A stretch of 64,000 nucleotides of DNA from Clostridium muellerianum (GTDB taxonomy: Bacteria; Bacillota; Clostridia; Clostridiales; Clostridiaceae), in assembly GCF_012926525.1 (NCBI RefSeq), contig NZ_JABBNI010000006.1:62001-126000 (forward strand), in the 5' to 3' direction. The translations under genes and the position numbers were made by a program. Below the pieces are notes generated by a model, which was not told the DNA's origin, ran no database searches, and saw only the letters and a program-made list of their open reading frames with translations. Position 1 is the first letter of the stretch, and each line of letters opens with the position of its first letter. Positions 19,785 to 29,467 of the stretch are shown here, piece by piece.

Positions 19785-20417
19785 CTTGTTTTTTAATAAT
19801 TCTAAAATTTTAAGTTTAACTTTTATATTACTTTTATCTCCAGAATTACATATCTGATTATCCACCATTTTATATTCCTCTGGAGACAAAACCTTCTTCA
19901 TATCCTTTTCCGTTTCTTTATAGGAAACTTCACCTTTTGTAACATCCACAAAACATAGAGGAGGAAACATTACACACCACCAATTCTGCCCCTGACCATT
20001 TCCTATGATTATTCTATAGGCTTCATATCTTCCCTGAGGTAGTGTTATATTTCCATATGTTTTTACAGGAAAGTTTTCATTAGATAATGTTGTATTAACA
20101 GTATAATTATATTTATTTTCTTTTATTACACTTTGTGCTATTTCTATTACTTCATTATTATTTTTTTTAATTATTTCTCTTGATTCATCTATACTCTTAG
20201 AATTTTTTAATTTAGGCTGCATATATTCTAAAACCTTATCTCTAACTTTTAATTTAAGAGCTTGGTCACTTTTTGAATCACTATTAGCTATTACATGAAA
20301 CCTTATAATTTTAGAAGCTATATCCTCTTGAACAGGAGCGCTGCTTACATTTGACTTATTAGTAGCTAAGGAAAACATACCTAAAATACAAACAAAAATA
20401 ATTAAAAACCTTTTCAT
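19767..20417 (-). CDS. spoIIR: Stage II sporulation protein R
   Basis: SpoIIR is made in the forespore under sigma-F and secreted into the intermembrane space, where it triggers SpoIIGA to process pro-sigma-E in the mother cell. The 216-residue protein starts with a typical signal segment (MKRFLIIFVCILGMFSLA), then FHVIANSDSKSDQALKLKVR and the family core RYEAYRIIIGNGQGQNWWCV near residue 130 with PPLCFVDV. The C-terminus is complete. GGGGGAT precedes the ATG. Standing alone, it shares a terminator with the convergent gene. It sits just downstream of the ger operon. Confidence 0.95.
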   Translation of the reverse strand: MKRFLIIFVCILGMFSLATNKSNVSSAPVQEDIASKIIRFHVIANSDSKSDQALKLKVRDKVLEYMQPKLKNSKSIDESREIIKKNNNEVIEIAQSVIKENKYNYTVNTTLSNENFPVKTYGNITLPQGRYEAYRIIIGNGQGQNWWCVMFPPLCFVDVTKGEVSYKETEKDMKKVLSPEEYKMVDNQICNSGDKSNIKVKLKILELLKNKKNPAK

Positions 20418-20516
20418 AATTTATATCCCCCATTTTATAATTTGTTATTAGTATTATTGCCATATATCTTAGTTATATTCACCTTAACATTATTTATCTG
20501 ATACCAGGAACTCTGT

Positions 20517-21683
20517 TTATTTTGATACTCCTATTCTTCTTATCTTCGTGGTTACATCAACATTTACTACTGAATTTTTATATGTTTCAGGCCAATTATT
20601 TTTCTTTTGACTCCATATGGCCGGATGATACTTTCTTACATATTCTTTTAATTCTACTGGATCTACCTGAAATTCATTTTGAGTAACCTTGATTAACTGT
20701 TCACATTCTTCTTTTAATGATTTATTAAAATCTTTTTCTATAAGATTTAATTCATCCTTTGAATCCAAGTTACCATTTATATGATATTCCTTTAGTTCTC
20801 CTTCTAAATTAACATACACATTAAATACAAGTTTTCCATCAACATCTTTCACTCTTACTTTTGTACCTGTACTGTTAAAAGAAACATCTATAGGATGCCC
20901 ATCTTTATATATTGCTTTCTTCCCCCCACGAAGTTTACCTTTTAACATTTGCAAATTAGCAGTTTGTGTAGGTGATAGATATCCCTTTAATCTGTAATCT
21001 TTTATTATACCCACTCCACTTATCTTCAGCTCCTTTTTATCCTTATCTATTTCCATAGCTGGCAGCACTGCATTGCCATTTTCATTAAGTGAAACAAGAA
21101 ATTCATTTAATGTTACAGGAACCACAGCATTTCCCGTATCATTTTCTACCAAGCCAGTGATATAACTTTCAACATTCTTTTCCATCTTAGGTTTATATTT
21201 TATATAATCTTCTGTTTTTCCTTTTCCTATAGTCACCATCATCATTCTATCTAATGAAGGTTGTCTTTGTAGGTAGTCTACAATCTCCTTTAAAGCATCT
21301 TGATGATATAAAAGTTCATTACTTAATACTAAAAGTTTTATGTGACTGAATTTTATAGTTCTGCTGCTTTTAGCGCTAGCCTTACTTATAGCATCTTCCA
21401 TAGAATAAGCATCTGTATCTATATATATATCTTCAGCTGTACCTCCCTTATCCGGTCCTAATTTACTTATATCTGGAGCTCCTAAAGTGATATGTAGCTT
21501 TTTTACATTCATACCTGTGTATGGCTCATCTGACTTTACCTCTTTAGGCTTTTTATCTATCTGTTCTCCAGCATCTACTCCTAGGATAGATATAAAGGTT
21601 TTTCTATCTATTTCAACTTTATCCCAGCATCCACTAAAAATACAGCAAATTAATATTAAAGGTACAAACTTTTTAAGCTTCAT
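20517..21683 (-). CDS. Germinant receptor lipoprotein, Ger(x)C family
   Basis: The C subunit of a GerA-type nutrient receptor in the spore inner membrane. The 388-residue protein begins with a lipoprotein signal whose lipobox is IFSGC, followed by the family opening WDKVEIDRKTFISILGVD, and ends with the long Ger(x)C domain of alternating strands and helices. The ATG at 21683 lies one base beyond the stop codon of the B gene, and GGGAGG is nine bases upstream inside that gene; an earlier TTG at 21692 would overlap it. It is the third gene of an A-B-C operon. The receptor resembles GerK of clostridia, but ligand and exact paralogue cannot be read. Confidence 0.93.
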   Translation of the reverse strand: MKLKKFVPLILICCIFSGCWDKVEIDRKTFISILGVDAGEQIDKKPKEVKSDEPYTGMNVKKLHITLGAPDISKLGPDKGGTAEDIYIDTDAYSMEDAISKASAKSSRTIKFSHIKLLVLSNELLYHQDALKEIVDYLQRQPSLDRMMMVTIGKGKTEDYIKYKPKMEKNVESYITGLVENDTGNAVVPVTLNEFLVSLNENGNAVLPAMEIDKDKKELKISGVGIIKDYRLKGYLSPTQTANLQMLKGKLRGGKKAIYKDGHPIDVSFNSTGTKVRVKDVDGKLVFNVYVNLEGELKEYHINGNLDSKDELNLIEKDFNKSLKEECEQLIKVTQNEFQVDPVELKEYVRKYHPAIWSQKKNNWPETYKNSVVNVDVTTKIRRIGVSK

Positions 21684-21684
21684 T

Positions 21685-22785
21685 TTATTCAACCTCCCTC
21701 TCTCGCCTTCCTCTAAGTTTATTTACTAAAAGTAAAAGTAAGGGAAGTATAATTAAAACATACAAAGCAAATATTCGCGTTCCTATTCTTCCTATATAGT
21801 AAAGCTCTGATATATTTTGAGGATACATTGCTATACCATATATAAAAGGAACTATAATTAATATTGATAATTTTACATCTTTTAATCTAAATACGTCCTT
21901 AATTATATCTGCAGAAAAATAGTAGTAATTAATAAAGGTTGTAAAGTAAAATATTACCCACATCGCCATTACTATACCTTCCCATCTTTCTATAAAAGCT
22001 CCAGGAATATTTATAGACTTTATCATGGTTATAGTAGGCCATAACAACGTTTTCGTCTGTTCCTTTGAAAAAATTGATATACAAAACACTACTATAATTG
22101 CATAAAAAATTGTTACAAACCCAATACTTTTTAAAATACATTTATTTACCCCAGCTTTGTTTTTTACAAATGGCAAAAATAAATACATCAATTCAAATCC
22201 AGTAAATGTATATACAGCAGTATTTATACCTTTTAAATAGTCTACCGGAGTGTTCATAAACATTGGGAAAATATTTGTAAAATCCAAATGATTCAATGTT
22301 AATAAAAGAATCAAAAGTATAGGTAAAAACATTATTGCAAAAGTAATTTCATTAAATTTTACTAAATTATCAATTTCTCCTCTTATAAGATAACTTCCCG
22401 TAATTATAGTTATCATAATTAAAAACTCTGTAGGGGTATTTTCTAAAAGATACATTTTTATTACTTCTACAAATGACCTCATTCCTATTGACATTGAAAA
22501 AATAGTATATGCTGCAAAAATTATTGAAAGAACTGCTCCAAATATTTTTCCAAAGTTATTCTCCATTAAATTGTAAAATCTATTGAAATTATTAATTTTT
22601 ACTACTTTATATATCAAATATGCTAATCCATAACATATAACTCCAACCAATAGTGTTACAATCCATCCATCATTACCAACAGTAGAAGCTAATTCTCTGG
22701 GATAAGAAAATACTCCTATTCCTACAATAGCTGCAACAATGGTAGAAAATAATCCATAAGATGTAATAAAATTTTTATTATTCAT
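21685..22785 (-). CDS. Germinant receptor permease-like subunit, GerAB family
   Basis: The B subunit of a Ger receptor, a 366-residue amino-acid-permease-like protein with about ten hydrophobic helices. The opening GLFSTIVAAIVGIGVFSYPREL is the conserved first helix of the GerAB/ArcD/ProY group, where the unwound GIGVFS part binds small ligands. The last residues are strongly basic and acidic (RGRREREVE). AGGTGAG stands eight bases before the ATG. It sits 15 bases after the A gene and one base before the C gene, so all three subunits should be made together. The B subunit is the expected germinant-binding subunit. Confidence 0.93.
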   Translation of the reverse strand: MNNKNFITSYGLFSTIVAAIVGIGVFSYPRELASTVGNDGWIVTLLVGVICYGLAYLIYKVVKINNFNRFYNLMENNFGKIFGAVLSIIFAAYTIFSMSIGMRSFVEVIKMYLLENTPTEFLIMITIITGSYLIRGEIDNLVKFNEITFAIMFLPILLILLLTLNHLDFTNIFPMFMNTPVDYLKGINTAVYTFTGFELMYLFLPFVKNKAGVNKCILKSIGFVTIFYAIIVVFCISIFSKEQTKTLLWPTITMIKSINIPGAFIERWEGIVMAMWVIFYFTTFINYYYFSADIIKDVFRLKDVKLSILIIVPFIYGIAMYPQNISELYYIGRIGTRIFALYVLIILPLLLLLVNKLRGRREREVE

Positions 22786-22800
22786 AAAATGTACTCACCT

Positions 22801-24264
22801 CTATTTTTGTCGTACTTTATCTCCTGTATCCATGTATTGCGGTCTCTTCTTAAAGTATTTTAATGGAAATCTTACATACATATCTTTAAAATCACTTATT
22901 CGAGGGTTAACTAATGGTGCTAAATAAGGTACTCCAAAACTTCTAAGCCTTACTAAATGTATAAGAATACATATTAACCCTATCATCATTCCATAAAGTC
23001 CTACTATTGATGATGCTATTATCAGTAAAAATCTTAATATTCTAAAGGCTGATACAATTTCATAATTAGGTGTTGTAAAACTTGTTATTGCAGTAATTGA
23101 TACTATAATTATCATTATAGGACTTACTATTCCTGCTGTTACAGCCGCCTGACCTATTATAAGGCCACCTACTATACCAATAGTTGCTCCTATTGGTTTA
23201 GGCAATCTTGCTATAGCTTCAAGCAAAAAAGCAAGACTTACTTCCATAATTAACGCTTCTACAAAAGCTGGAAAAGGTACTCCTTCTCTAGATGATGCAA
23301 TAAAATAAGCCAACTTTGTAGGAATTATAGATGTATGAAAAGATGTAACTGCAACATATAATGACGGAAGTATTAATGATATAATTATTGAAAAAAACCT
23401 TATAAGCCTTACTACCGACCCATGAATCCATCTTTGATAATAGTCATCTGGTGCCTGAAATAAATTAGGAAGAGTTGCAGGCACTATAATTACAAAAGGA
23501 GAATTATCTACCAATACAGCTATTCTTCCTTCGTACAACGCAGCTGCCACCACATCCGGTCTTTCTGTACTTTGTATCTGTGGAAATACAGAAAATGTGC
23601 TGTCTTCGATAAGTTGCTCAACATATCCACTATCTAATATAGCATCTATATTTATGTTATTTATTCTTTTCAAAAGTTCCTTTAAAGCATCTTCATTTAC
23701 AATATCATCAATATACATTATTACTACATCTGTTTTAGATCTTGTTCCTACACTTTTAGATGATATCATCAACCTAGTATCTCTTATTCTTCTTCTAATC
23801 AATGCAGTATTAAATCTTATAGTTTCTGTAAACCCATCTCTGCCTCCCCTTATTGCTGTTTCTCCTGATGGCTCTGATACCCCTCTCGCAGGCCATGAAC
23901 GAGTAGCTATAACATAACAAATTTCAAGTCCTTCAATAAACATCAATGTATCGCCAGAAAGTACTGCATTAATGCCTTCACCAAGTTTTCTTACTTCTCT
24001 TAAATCAGAAACTGTTAGTATTCTATTTTTTATTTCATCTACTTTTTTTATCCTACTTCCTCTTATCATAAGTGTTTCTAACACATAATCATCTAACAGT
24101 AACTTATCTCCCATACCATCTACATATACTAATGCTGATTTAAATTCTCCTATATAAAATTCTCTATAAACTATATCAGAGCTTCCTTTTAATAAATCTT
24201 TTATATAAGAGATATTATCATCAACCTTTTCAGCTATTTCATCTTTTATTTCTTCCTTCAACAA
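22801..24264 (-). CDS. Germinant receptor subunit, GerAA family
   Basis: The A subunit of a Ger receptor. The 487-residue protein has a large N-terminal cytosolic domain (about 1-280), with the conserved WPARGVSEPSGE near residue 122, RGGRDGFTETIRFN and LIRRRIRD segments, then the characteristic RPDVVAAALYEGRIAVLVD region, four or five membrane helices and a basic tail. It starts at TTG with GGAAGTG seven bases upstream. First gene of the A-B-C operon; expected to be expressed in the forespore. Recent work on GerAA indicates an oligomeric ion channel, which is family knowledge. Confidence 0.94.
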   Translation of the reverse strand: MLKEEIKDEIAEKVDDNISYIKDLLKGSSDIVYREFYIGEFKSALVYVDGMGDKLLLDDYVLETLMIRGSRIKKVDEIKNRILTVSDLREVRKLGEGINAVLSGDTLMFIEGLEICYVIATRSWPARGVSEPSGETAIRGGRDGFTETIRFNTALIRRRIRDTRLMISSKSVGTRSKTDVVIMYIDDIVNEDALKELLKRINNINIDAILDSGYVEQLIEDSTFSVFPQIQSTERPDVVAAALYEGRIAVLVDNSPFVIIVPATLPNLFQAPDDYYQRWIHGSVVRLIRFFSIIISLILPSLYVAVTSFHTSIIPTKLAYFIASSREGVPFPAFVEALIMEVSLAFLLEAIARLPKPIGATIGIVGGLIIGQAAVTAGIVSPIMIIIVSITAITSFTTPNYEIVSAFRILRFLLIIASSIVGLYGMMIGLICILIHLVRLRSFGVPYLAPLVNPRISDFKDMYVRFPLKYFKKRPQYMDTGDKVRQK

Positions 24265-24295
24265 TTATCACTTCCTTAAATTCATTAATATAACC

Positions 24296-24493
24296 TCAAA
24301 TTGTAAATGTACTAACTAAATACAGAGAGATAGATATTATGATAAAACCTATACCCATAATCTTTGCCTTTTTACCTGTATCTCTTAAATTTTTTCTATC
24401 AAAACTTTTAGAGTCAAAAAAAGCTAATACTAATCCTTGTATGATCATTAGTATTAAAAAATACAAATTAAATATTTTTATTATTCTCACCAT
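24296..24493 (-). CDS. Small membrane protein with two helices
   Basis: A 65-residue protein with two hydrophobic helices (about 8-25 and 46-63) separated by a basic loop containing DSKSFDRKNLRDTGKKAK. It lies 31 bases before the ger operon in the same direction. It resembles the short clostridial membrane proteins found beside germinant receptor operons (annotated as CLC_0170-like), and may be a companion subunit comparable to GerD/GerX-type helpers, but the function is unknown. GAGGTG lies two to six bases before the alternative ATG and GTG starts. Confidence 0.7.
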   Translation of the reverse strand: MVRIIKIFNLYFLILMIIQGLVLAFFDSKSFDRKNLRDTGKKAKIMGIGFIIISISLYLVSTFTI

Positions 24494-24570
24494 ATCACCT
24501 CTAACTTTTTAGGTAATCTTAGCTTATTTTTAACTTTTATAAAAATATTTATTCACAATATAAAAATAAA

Positions 24571-24616
24571 GGAAATATGTGAAAGAAGAAATTAATTTCT
24601 TCTTTCACATATTTCC
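24571..24616 (-). terminator. Perfect 46-bp palindrome, terminator of ispE
   Basis: Two 23-base arms that are exact inverse complements meet at AATT. It begins 14 bases after the ispE stop codon on the minus strand and is followed by TTTATTTTTATATT, as for an intrinsic terminator. The stem is unusually long and perfect. Confidence 0.75.
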
Positions 24617-24629
24617 TTATACACTAATA

Positions 24630-25472
24630 TTAAATAGTTCTTGTTATAAAAGTTTCTCTATATCTTTTTTTCATTTTATCATAGCATATTTGAGCTTTTA
24701 ACATGTCATCAAAGAATGCAAATACTGTAGGTCCGCTGCCACTCATCAATGTACCTTTTGCACCCATATTAATCATTTCTTGTTTTATACCCTTCAATAT
24801 TATATGTTTACTTAAAGTAACATTTTCTAAAACATTTTTCATATTTCTTGCCAAAGTGTGCAAATTATTTTCTTCTATTGCTGATATTAAAAGCTTTGTA
24901 TTAGGATGTCTTTTTATTTTATTTATATCTAAGTTTTTATACACTTCTTTTGTAGATACTCCAAAAGGCGGCTTTACAACAACTAAAATATGATTTTTAA
25001 AATTATTAAGCCTTGTAATTTCTTCTCCTATTCCTTCGCAAAGCGCTGTTCCTCCAACAGCACAATATGGTACATCTGACCCTATATTCAATCCTAACCG
25101 CATAATTTCTTCATCTTTTACATCTGGTCTATACATGCTTTTCATAGCCTTTAACACCGCAGCTGCATCTGCGCTCCCACCTGCTAATCCAGCTGCAACA
25201 GGTATATATTTCTTTATATATATGTCTACGCCTTCATTTACATCATAAGTTTTCATAAAAAGATCTGCTGCCTTATATGCTAAATTTCTTTCATCTGTAG
25301 GCACATATTGTCTATTACAACTTATATTAATGCCTTTGCATGTCTTTTTTATATTTATTAAATCATATAAATCTATAGTCTGCATTATCATTTTTAAAAT
25401 ATGATATCCATCTTCCCTTTTTCCTACTACATCTAATGATAAATTAATCTTTGCATAAGCCTTTATTAACAT
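24630..25472 (-). CDS. ispE: 4-diphosphocytidyl-2-C-methyl-D-erythritol kinase
   Basis: Phosphorylates CDP-methylerythritol in the non-mevalonate isoprenoid pathway. The 280-residue GHMP kinase shows the N-terminal AYAKINLSLDVVGKREDGYH, the ATP loop VAAGLAGGSADAAA near residue 92, DVPYCAVGGTALCEGIGE near 132 and the C-terminal MSGSGPTVFAFF near 235. All key motifs are intact. GGAGG lies seven bases before the ATG. In Bacillus ispE sits beside veg and yabG; here cphA, cphB and sipL lie between. It ends in the long palindromic terminator. Confidence 0.97.
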   Translation of the reverse strand: MLIKAYAKINLSLDVVGKREDGYHILKMIMQTIDLYDLINIKKTCKGINISCNRQYVPTDERNLAYKAADLFMKTYDVNEGVDIYIKKYIPVAAGLAGGSADAAAVLKAMKSMYRPDVKDEEIMRLGLNIGSDVPYCAVGGTALCEGIGEEITRLNNFKNHILVVVKPPFGVSTKEVYKNLDINKIKRHPNTKLLISAIEENNLHTLARNMKNVLENVTLSKHIILKGIKQEMINMGAKGTLMSGSGPTVFAFFDDMLKAQICYDKMKKRYRETFITRTI

Positions 25473-25525
25473 CTTTATCCTCCAGAGGTATATAAATATA
25501 ATACTAAAAAATAGTATAATACAAG

Positions 25526-25583
25526 ATTAAAATTAAAGCCATACCTTTAAAAATAAATTTTCAAAGGCACGGCTTTAATTTTT
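25526..25583 (-). terminator. Intrinsic terminator after cphA
   Basis: AAATTAAAGCC.TGCCTTTGAAAAT pairs with the opposite arm ATTTT.AAAGG.ATGGCTTTAATTT (a few mismatches) and continues into a T-rich stretch. It begins about 20 bases behind the cphA stop codon and separates the cyanophycin operon from ispE. Confidence 0.75.
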
Positions 25584-25601
25584 CTGAAACTTACCATTTA
25601 A

Positions 25602-28220
25602 TTATATAGTTACTGCAACCTGTTTTTTATCTGTATTTACTTTTTCTTTTACTAATTTTGCTAATGGCTCTAGCTTTTCAAAAAATATTATAATTAAATC
25701 TCCTATTACTGCATTATCTATAGCTTTCCTTAAAGCTTCCTGTTCATCTAATATAACCTCAACTTTCCTTTTATCAAAGCCGGAATTTATAACACCCTTT
25801 TTTAATATACTTGCAATTTCACCAGTTTTTCTTCCCCTTTTATCCATATCCTCTTTTATATAGATATAATCAAAACTTTCTCCTGAAATTTCACCTATAT
25901 ATTCTGTACTACTATTCGTTCTATCTCCGGGAACACCTATTATTCCTACTAGCCTCTTATGTTTCATACTTTTAGCACCATTAATTACAGCTTTATATCC
26001 TTCTATATTATGCCCATAATCTAATATAACTTTAGCTCCATTTACATTGTATATGTTAAATCTTCCTGGATTACAATTTTCATCTCCATAAAAACTAATT
26101 AACCCTTTTCTTATAGTAGAATATTTAACCTTAAGCCCTACAAGTGCCGCACAAGCAGCCATAGCATTTTCTACATTGTATGCTAACTTACCATTTAATG
26201 TAATCATTACATCTTCTACTTTCACTATAGGCAGTATTTGATCCTGATTTTCAACATATATAATTCCTTCATGTGTATATATGCCATATCCACCTTGCTT
26301 TATATTATTTATAAGTATAGGATTATACTTATCCTTAGAAAACATGATTATGCTGCTTTTAATTCTATTCAAAATCGTAACACTAACAGGATCATCTGCA
26401 TTTATAACTGCATATCCCTTACTTTTGATAGCTTCTGCAACTAATGATTTTACATACGCTAAATCTTCTATTGTATCTATTCCATCTATACCTAAATGAT
26501 CCTCAGTAATGTTTGTTATAACTCCTACATCTGCCAAATCATACGCAAGGCCTCTTCTTATCATACCGCCTCTGGCCGTTTCTAATACTGCCGCATCTAT
26601 TTCCTTACTGCTAAGAATAACTTTAGCACTATCATACCCTGTAGTATCACCTTTTTCTACACACTTATTGTTTATATATATTCCTCCTGTAGTAGTCATA
26701 CCTACATTATATCCTGCTAAACTCATTACATGTGCTATAAGTCTTGTTGTTGTAGTTTTACCATTTGTACCTGTTACAGATATAATAGGTGTGCTTTTAG
26801 GAGTATCTTTAAACATCATATCCACTATAGCCCCTGCTACATTTCTACTTGCTCCCTTACTTGGATAATGGTGCATTCTTATTCCTGGTGCTGCATTTAC
26901 TTCTATTATAGCTCCATCTTTGCCTATAGGTTTGCTTATATCGCTACAGCACACATCTATACCACATATATTAAGGTCTATAGTTTTTGCTGCTCTTTTA
27001 CACATTTCTATATTCTCTTCACATATATCATCTGTACAATCTATGGCTTCTCCTCCAGTAGATAAATTAGCAGTCTCTCTTAATATTAACTTTTCTCCTT
27101 TTCTTATAACACTTTCTAAATTATATCCTTTTTTTAGAATAGTTATTTTTAGCTCTTCATCTACTTTTATTTTAGTTAACGGCTTTTCATGCCCTTCTCC
27201 CCTTCTTAGGTCTTTATTTAATTGATCTATAAGCTGTTTTACACTTCTTATTCCATCGCCTATAACGTAAGGTGGTATTTTTTGAGATACTGCCACTACC
27301 TCACCATCCACAACACATACCCTATAATCTTTTCCAAATATGTTTTTCTCGATTATTATGTTGTCGAAATTTTCAGATAAACTTCTATAAGCTCTAATAG
27401 CTTCTTTATCATTTTTTATATTAACAATTACACCTTTACCTTGATTCCCATACCTAGGTTTCAAAACAACAGGATATTCTATCCTATTAGCCTTAGTCAA
27501 TAATTCTAAACTATTTCTTACTAATCCGCCTTCTGCTACAGGCAAACATTGATTATATAAAAGCTCTTTGGTCAATAACTTATCACAAGCTATATCCACC
27601 GCTACAGTTTTAGTATTACCATCAATTGTTGCTTCCATAATTTTGCTATTTCTACCATAACCCAATTGAAACATACTACCTTCGCCTAATTTTGTAATAG
27701 GTATATTCCTTTTTTTAACTTCCTTTATTATACTTAACGTGCTCGGTCCTAACTCTTCTTCTCTTAATATGCTTTTTAGCAAGTTTAAATCACTTTCTAA
27801 ATCAAATGCTGTATCTCTTATTAATGAATTTATTAAGCCTACTGCTACCTTACCTGTTTCCACCGCTGTATTTTTGTATATATATTGATATATTATATAA
27901 TATTTATCTCCAAATATTTCCCTAGCCTTTCCATAAGATACTTCCATTCCCAAGATATTTTGTAGTGCTATTATAATATGTTCACACACATGGGCAAGAT
28001 ATGTCCCCTCTTTAAGCCTTTTTACAAATCCTCCGTCTTCATCTATACCGCATCTATGTTCTTTCAACTGAGGAATCATTTCAATTAATTTCTCATTAAA
28101 ACCTTTTATTTCTTTAGTCGGAATATCACTGTATCCTTCCAAATCCACATTAATTTTTATACATTTTTTATGAGAATATATATTTCTACCATCAAAAGCC
28201 TTAATCTCATCTATCTTCAT
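25602..28220 (-). CDS. cphA: Cyanophycin synthetase
   Basis: Polymerises aspartate and arginine into cyanophycin, a nitrogen and carbon reserve, using ATP. The product is about 872 residues with three parts: N-terminal domain (about 1-160, opening MKIDEIKAFDGRNIYSH), ATP-grasp domain (about 200-470, with VLKPRYGNQGKGV near 260 and the IIEVNAAPGIRMHHYPS end), and a Mur-ligase domain with P-loop VTGTNGKTTTTRL near 485. The arginine- and aspartate-adding sites are both present. An in-frame ATG at 28256 lacks a ribosome site; AGGAGG is 15 bases before the ATG at 28220, unusually far. Cotranscribed with cphB. Confidence 0.95.
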   Translation of the reverse strand: MKIDEIKAFDGRNIYSHKKCIKINVDLEGYSDIPTKEIKGFNEKLIEMIPQLKEHRCGIDEDGGFVKRLKEGTYLAHVCEHIIIALQNILGMEVSYGKAREIFGDKYYIIYQYIYKNTAVETGKVAVGLINSLIRDTAFDLESDLNLLKSILREEELGPSTLSIIKEVKKRNIPITKLGEGSMFQLGYGRNSKIMEATIDGNTKTVAVDIACDKLLTKELLYNQCLPVAEGGLVRNSLELLTKANRIEYPVVLKPRYGNQGKGVIVNIKNDKEAIRAYRSLSENFDNIIIEKNIFGKDYRVCVVDGEVVAVSQKIPPYVIGDGIRSVKQLIDQLNKDLRRGEGHEKPLTKIKVDEELKITILKKGYNLESVIRKGEKLILRETANLSTGGEAIDCTDDICEENIEMCKRAAKTIDLNICGIDVCCSDISKPIGKDGAIIEVNAAPGIRMHHYPSKGASRNVAGAIVDMMFKDTPKSTPIISVTGTNGKTTTTRLIAHVMSLAGYNVGMTTTGGIYINNKCVEKGDTTGYDSAKVILSSKEIDAAVLETARGGMIRRGLAYDLADVGVITNITEDHLGIDGIDTIEDLAYVKSLVAEAIKSKGYAVINADDPVSVTILNRIKSSIIMFSKDKYNPILINNIKQGGYGIYTHEGIIYVENQDQILPIVKVEDVMITLNGKLAYNVENAMAACAALVGLKVKYSTIRKGLISFYGDENCNPGRFNIYNVNGAKVILDYGHNIEGYKAVINGAKSMKHKRLVGIIGVPGDRTNSSTEYIGEISGESFDYIYIKEDMDKRGRKTGEIASILKKGVINSGFDKRKVEVILDEQEALRKAIDNAVIGDLIIIFFEKLEPLAKLVKEKVNTDKKQVAVTI

Positions 28221-28245
28221 TTTTGAATATATTTTCCTCCTATAT

Positions 28246-29067
28246 CTAAATATCATATTTACTAATTGGTTTTTTGCTGATTAAATCAAATGTATCTCCA
28301 CACTTAAGTATGTGTAATTTTACGTTAAACATAGATAATATATCATCTGGATGTTGTTCTGACACATTGCTATAAGTTATACCATTTCCATCTATTATAT
28401 ATACAGCTCCAGAGCCTATTACTTTAAACTTTCCACTATCATAAACTTCAATGGCAGTGTCTTCATCTATACCTATTCCTAAGCTTTCAGGGTTTTCTGC
28501 TATACCCACCAATAATCTTCCTATTCTTCCTCTTTGCGCAAAATGCTGGTCTATTATTGCACCCTTAATCAATCCTAGTCCTGGTGCCATCTTTAGTGTG
28601 CATTTTCTAGGAGATTCTTCATTAGGACCTGTTACTATCATAGTATCACTCATAACTGAAGCTCCTGCTGAAGTCCCTACAAAAATGCACTTCTTTTCAT
28701 AAATTTCCTTCATCTTCATATACAATGGTGTTCCACCTATTAAACTTGTTATTCTTAGTTGATCTCCTCCTGTAAAAAAGATTAAAGAAGCATTATCTAG
28801 CATTTGTATATTATTTCTATCAAAAGCACTTTTTCTATTCATTATGTTTAAAACTCTTATATTTTTCACTCCTAAATTTTGAAAAATATTTGTATATTCG
28901 CTTCCAAGTTCTTCTGGTAGTTCTGAAGCAATAGTAGCTATTACTAACATACTTTTTTCTTTGTCTAGCCTATTACATACTTCTTTTAATATCACCTTAG
29001 GACCCTTTTTATCCTCTGCACCACCTATTATTATTAAATTTCCTTCTAATTTTTCTTCTAATTCCAA
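28246..29067 (-). CDS. cphB: Cyanophycinase
   Basis: A serine-type exopeptidase (family S51) that releases beta-Asp-Arg dipeptides from cyanophycin. The 273-residue protein opens with NLIIIGGAEDKKG and has the nucleophile elbow FVGTSAGASVMS near residue 128, plus DQHFAQRGRIGRL and GIGIDEDTA downstream, which match the family. The start is TTG with GAGGAGG eight bases upstream. Its stop codon lies 26 bases before cphA. Making and degrading enzymes in one operon suggest a dynamic store. Placed next to sipL, the store might serve spore formation, which is inference. Confidence 0.95.
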   Translation of the reverse strand: MELEEKLEGNLIIIGGAEDKKGPKVILKEVCNRLDKEKSMLVIATIASELPEELGSEYTNIFQNLGVKNIRVLNIMNRKSAFDRNNIQMLDNASLIFFTGGDQLRITSLIGGTPLYMKMKEIYEKKCIFVGTSAGASVMSDTMIVTGPNEESPRKCTLKMAPGLGLIKGAIIDQHFAQRGRIGRLLVGIAENPESLGIGIDEDTAIEVYDSGKFKVIGSGAVYIIDGNGITYSNVSEQHPDDILSMFNVKLHILKCGDTFDLISKKPISKYDI

Positions 29068-29317
29068 AGTATATGCCTCCTCTTCATCTAGCCGTTTTTT
29101 AATATTTTCATTTTCTATAAAACGGAGAGATAAGCACTGTTGCTAATTAAATAATTGTTTCAAAATTAAACCTCACATAAACAAATTTCACCTCTGATTT
29201 AAGTAGTACTTTATAGATACCTTATATAATTACCACATTTTTAATTATTATGCATATGAAAAAAATCGTGGAAACCCACGACTTTATACATACAAAGTGT
29301 AAATTAGTAGTTAAATT

Positions 29318-29467
29318 TAAAAATATTGTGACACAATATTTTTTCAGAGGACAAAGGACAATGCAATGTGATTTTTCGTAGCACAGCGAAGAAAAATACT
29401 CCTTCACCGTCCTCTGTCCTCTGTCCTCTGTCAAATGTCCTCTAGAAAAAGTTGTGTCGCAATGTGC
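29318..29467. repeat. Intergenic repeat element B, abutting the sipL stop codon
   Basis: The ends, AATATTGTGACACAATATTTTTT and AAAAAGTTGTGTCGCAAT (each cited in part), are related inverse repeats, with GACAAAGGACA inside the left end and tandem TCCTCTG units inside the right. The core GATTTTTCGTAGCACAGCGAAGAAAAAT is almost the same as in element A. It ends directly at the sipL stop codon at 29468. The 400-base gap to cphB otherwise holds only A+T-rich sequence and the stem CGTGGAAACCCACG near 29268. Confidence 0.65.

Noticed and set aside
29222-29434. A 70-codon minus-strand open frame inside repeat element B (opening MTEDRGQRT)
   Set aside because: The codons are the tandem TCCTCTG units and the repeat core read in one frame; no ribosome site. 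The frame is a by-product of the repeat.
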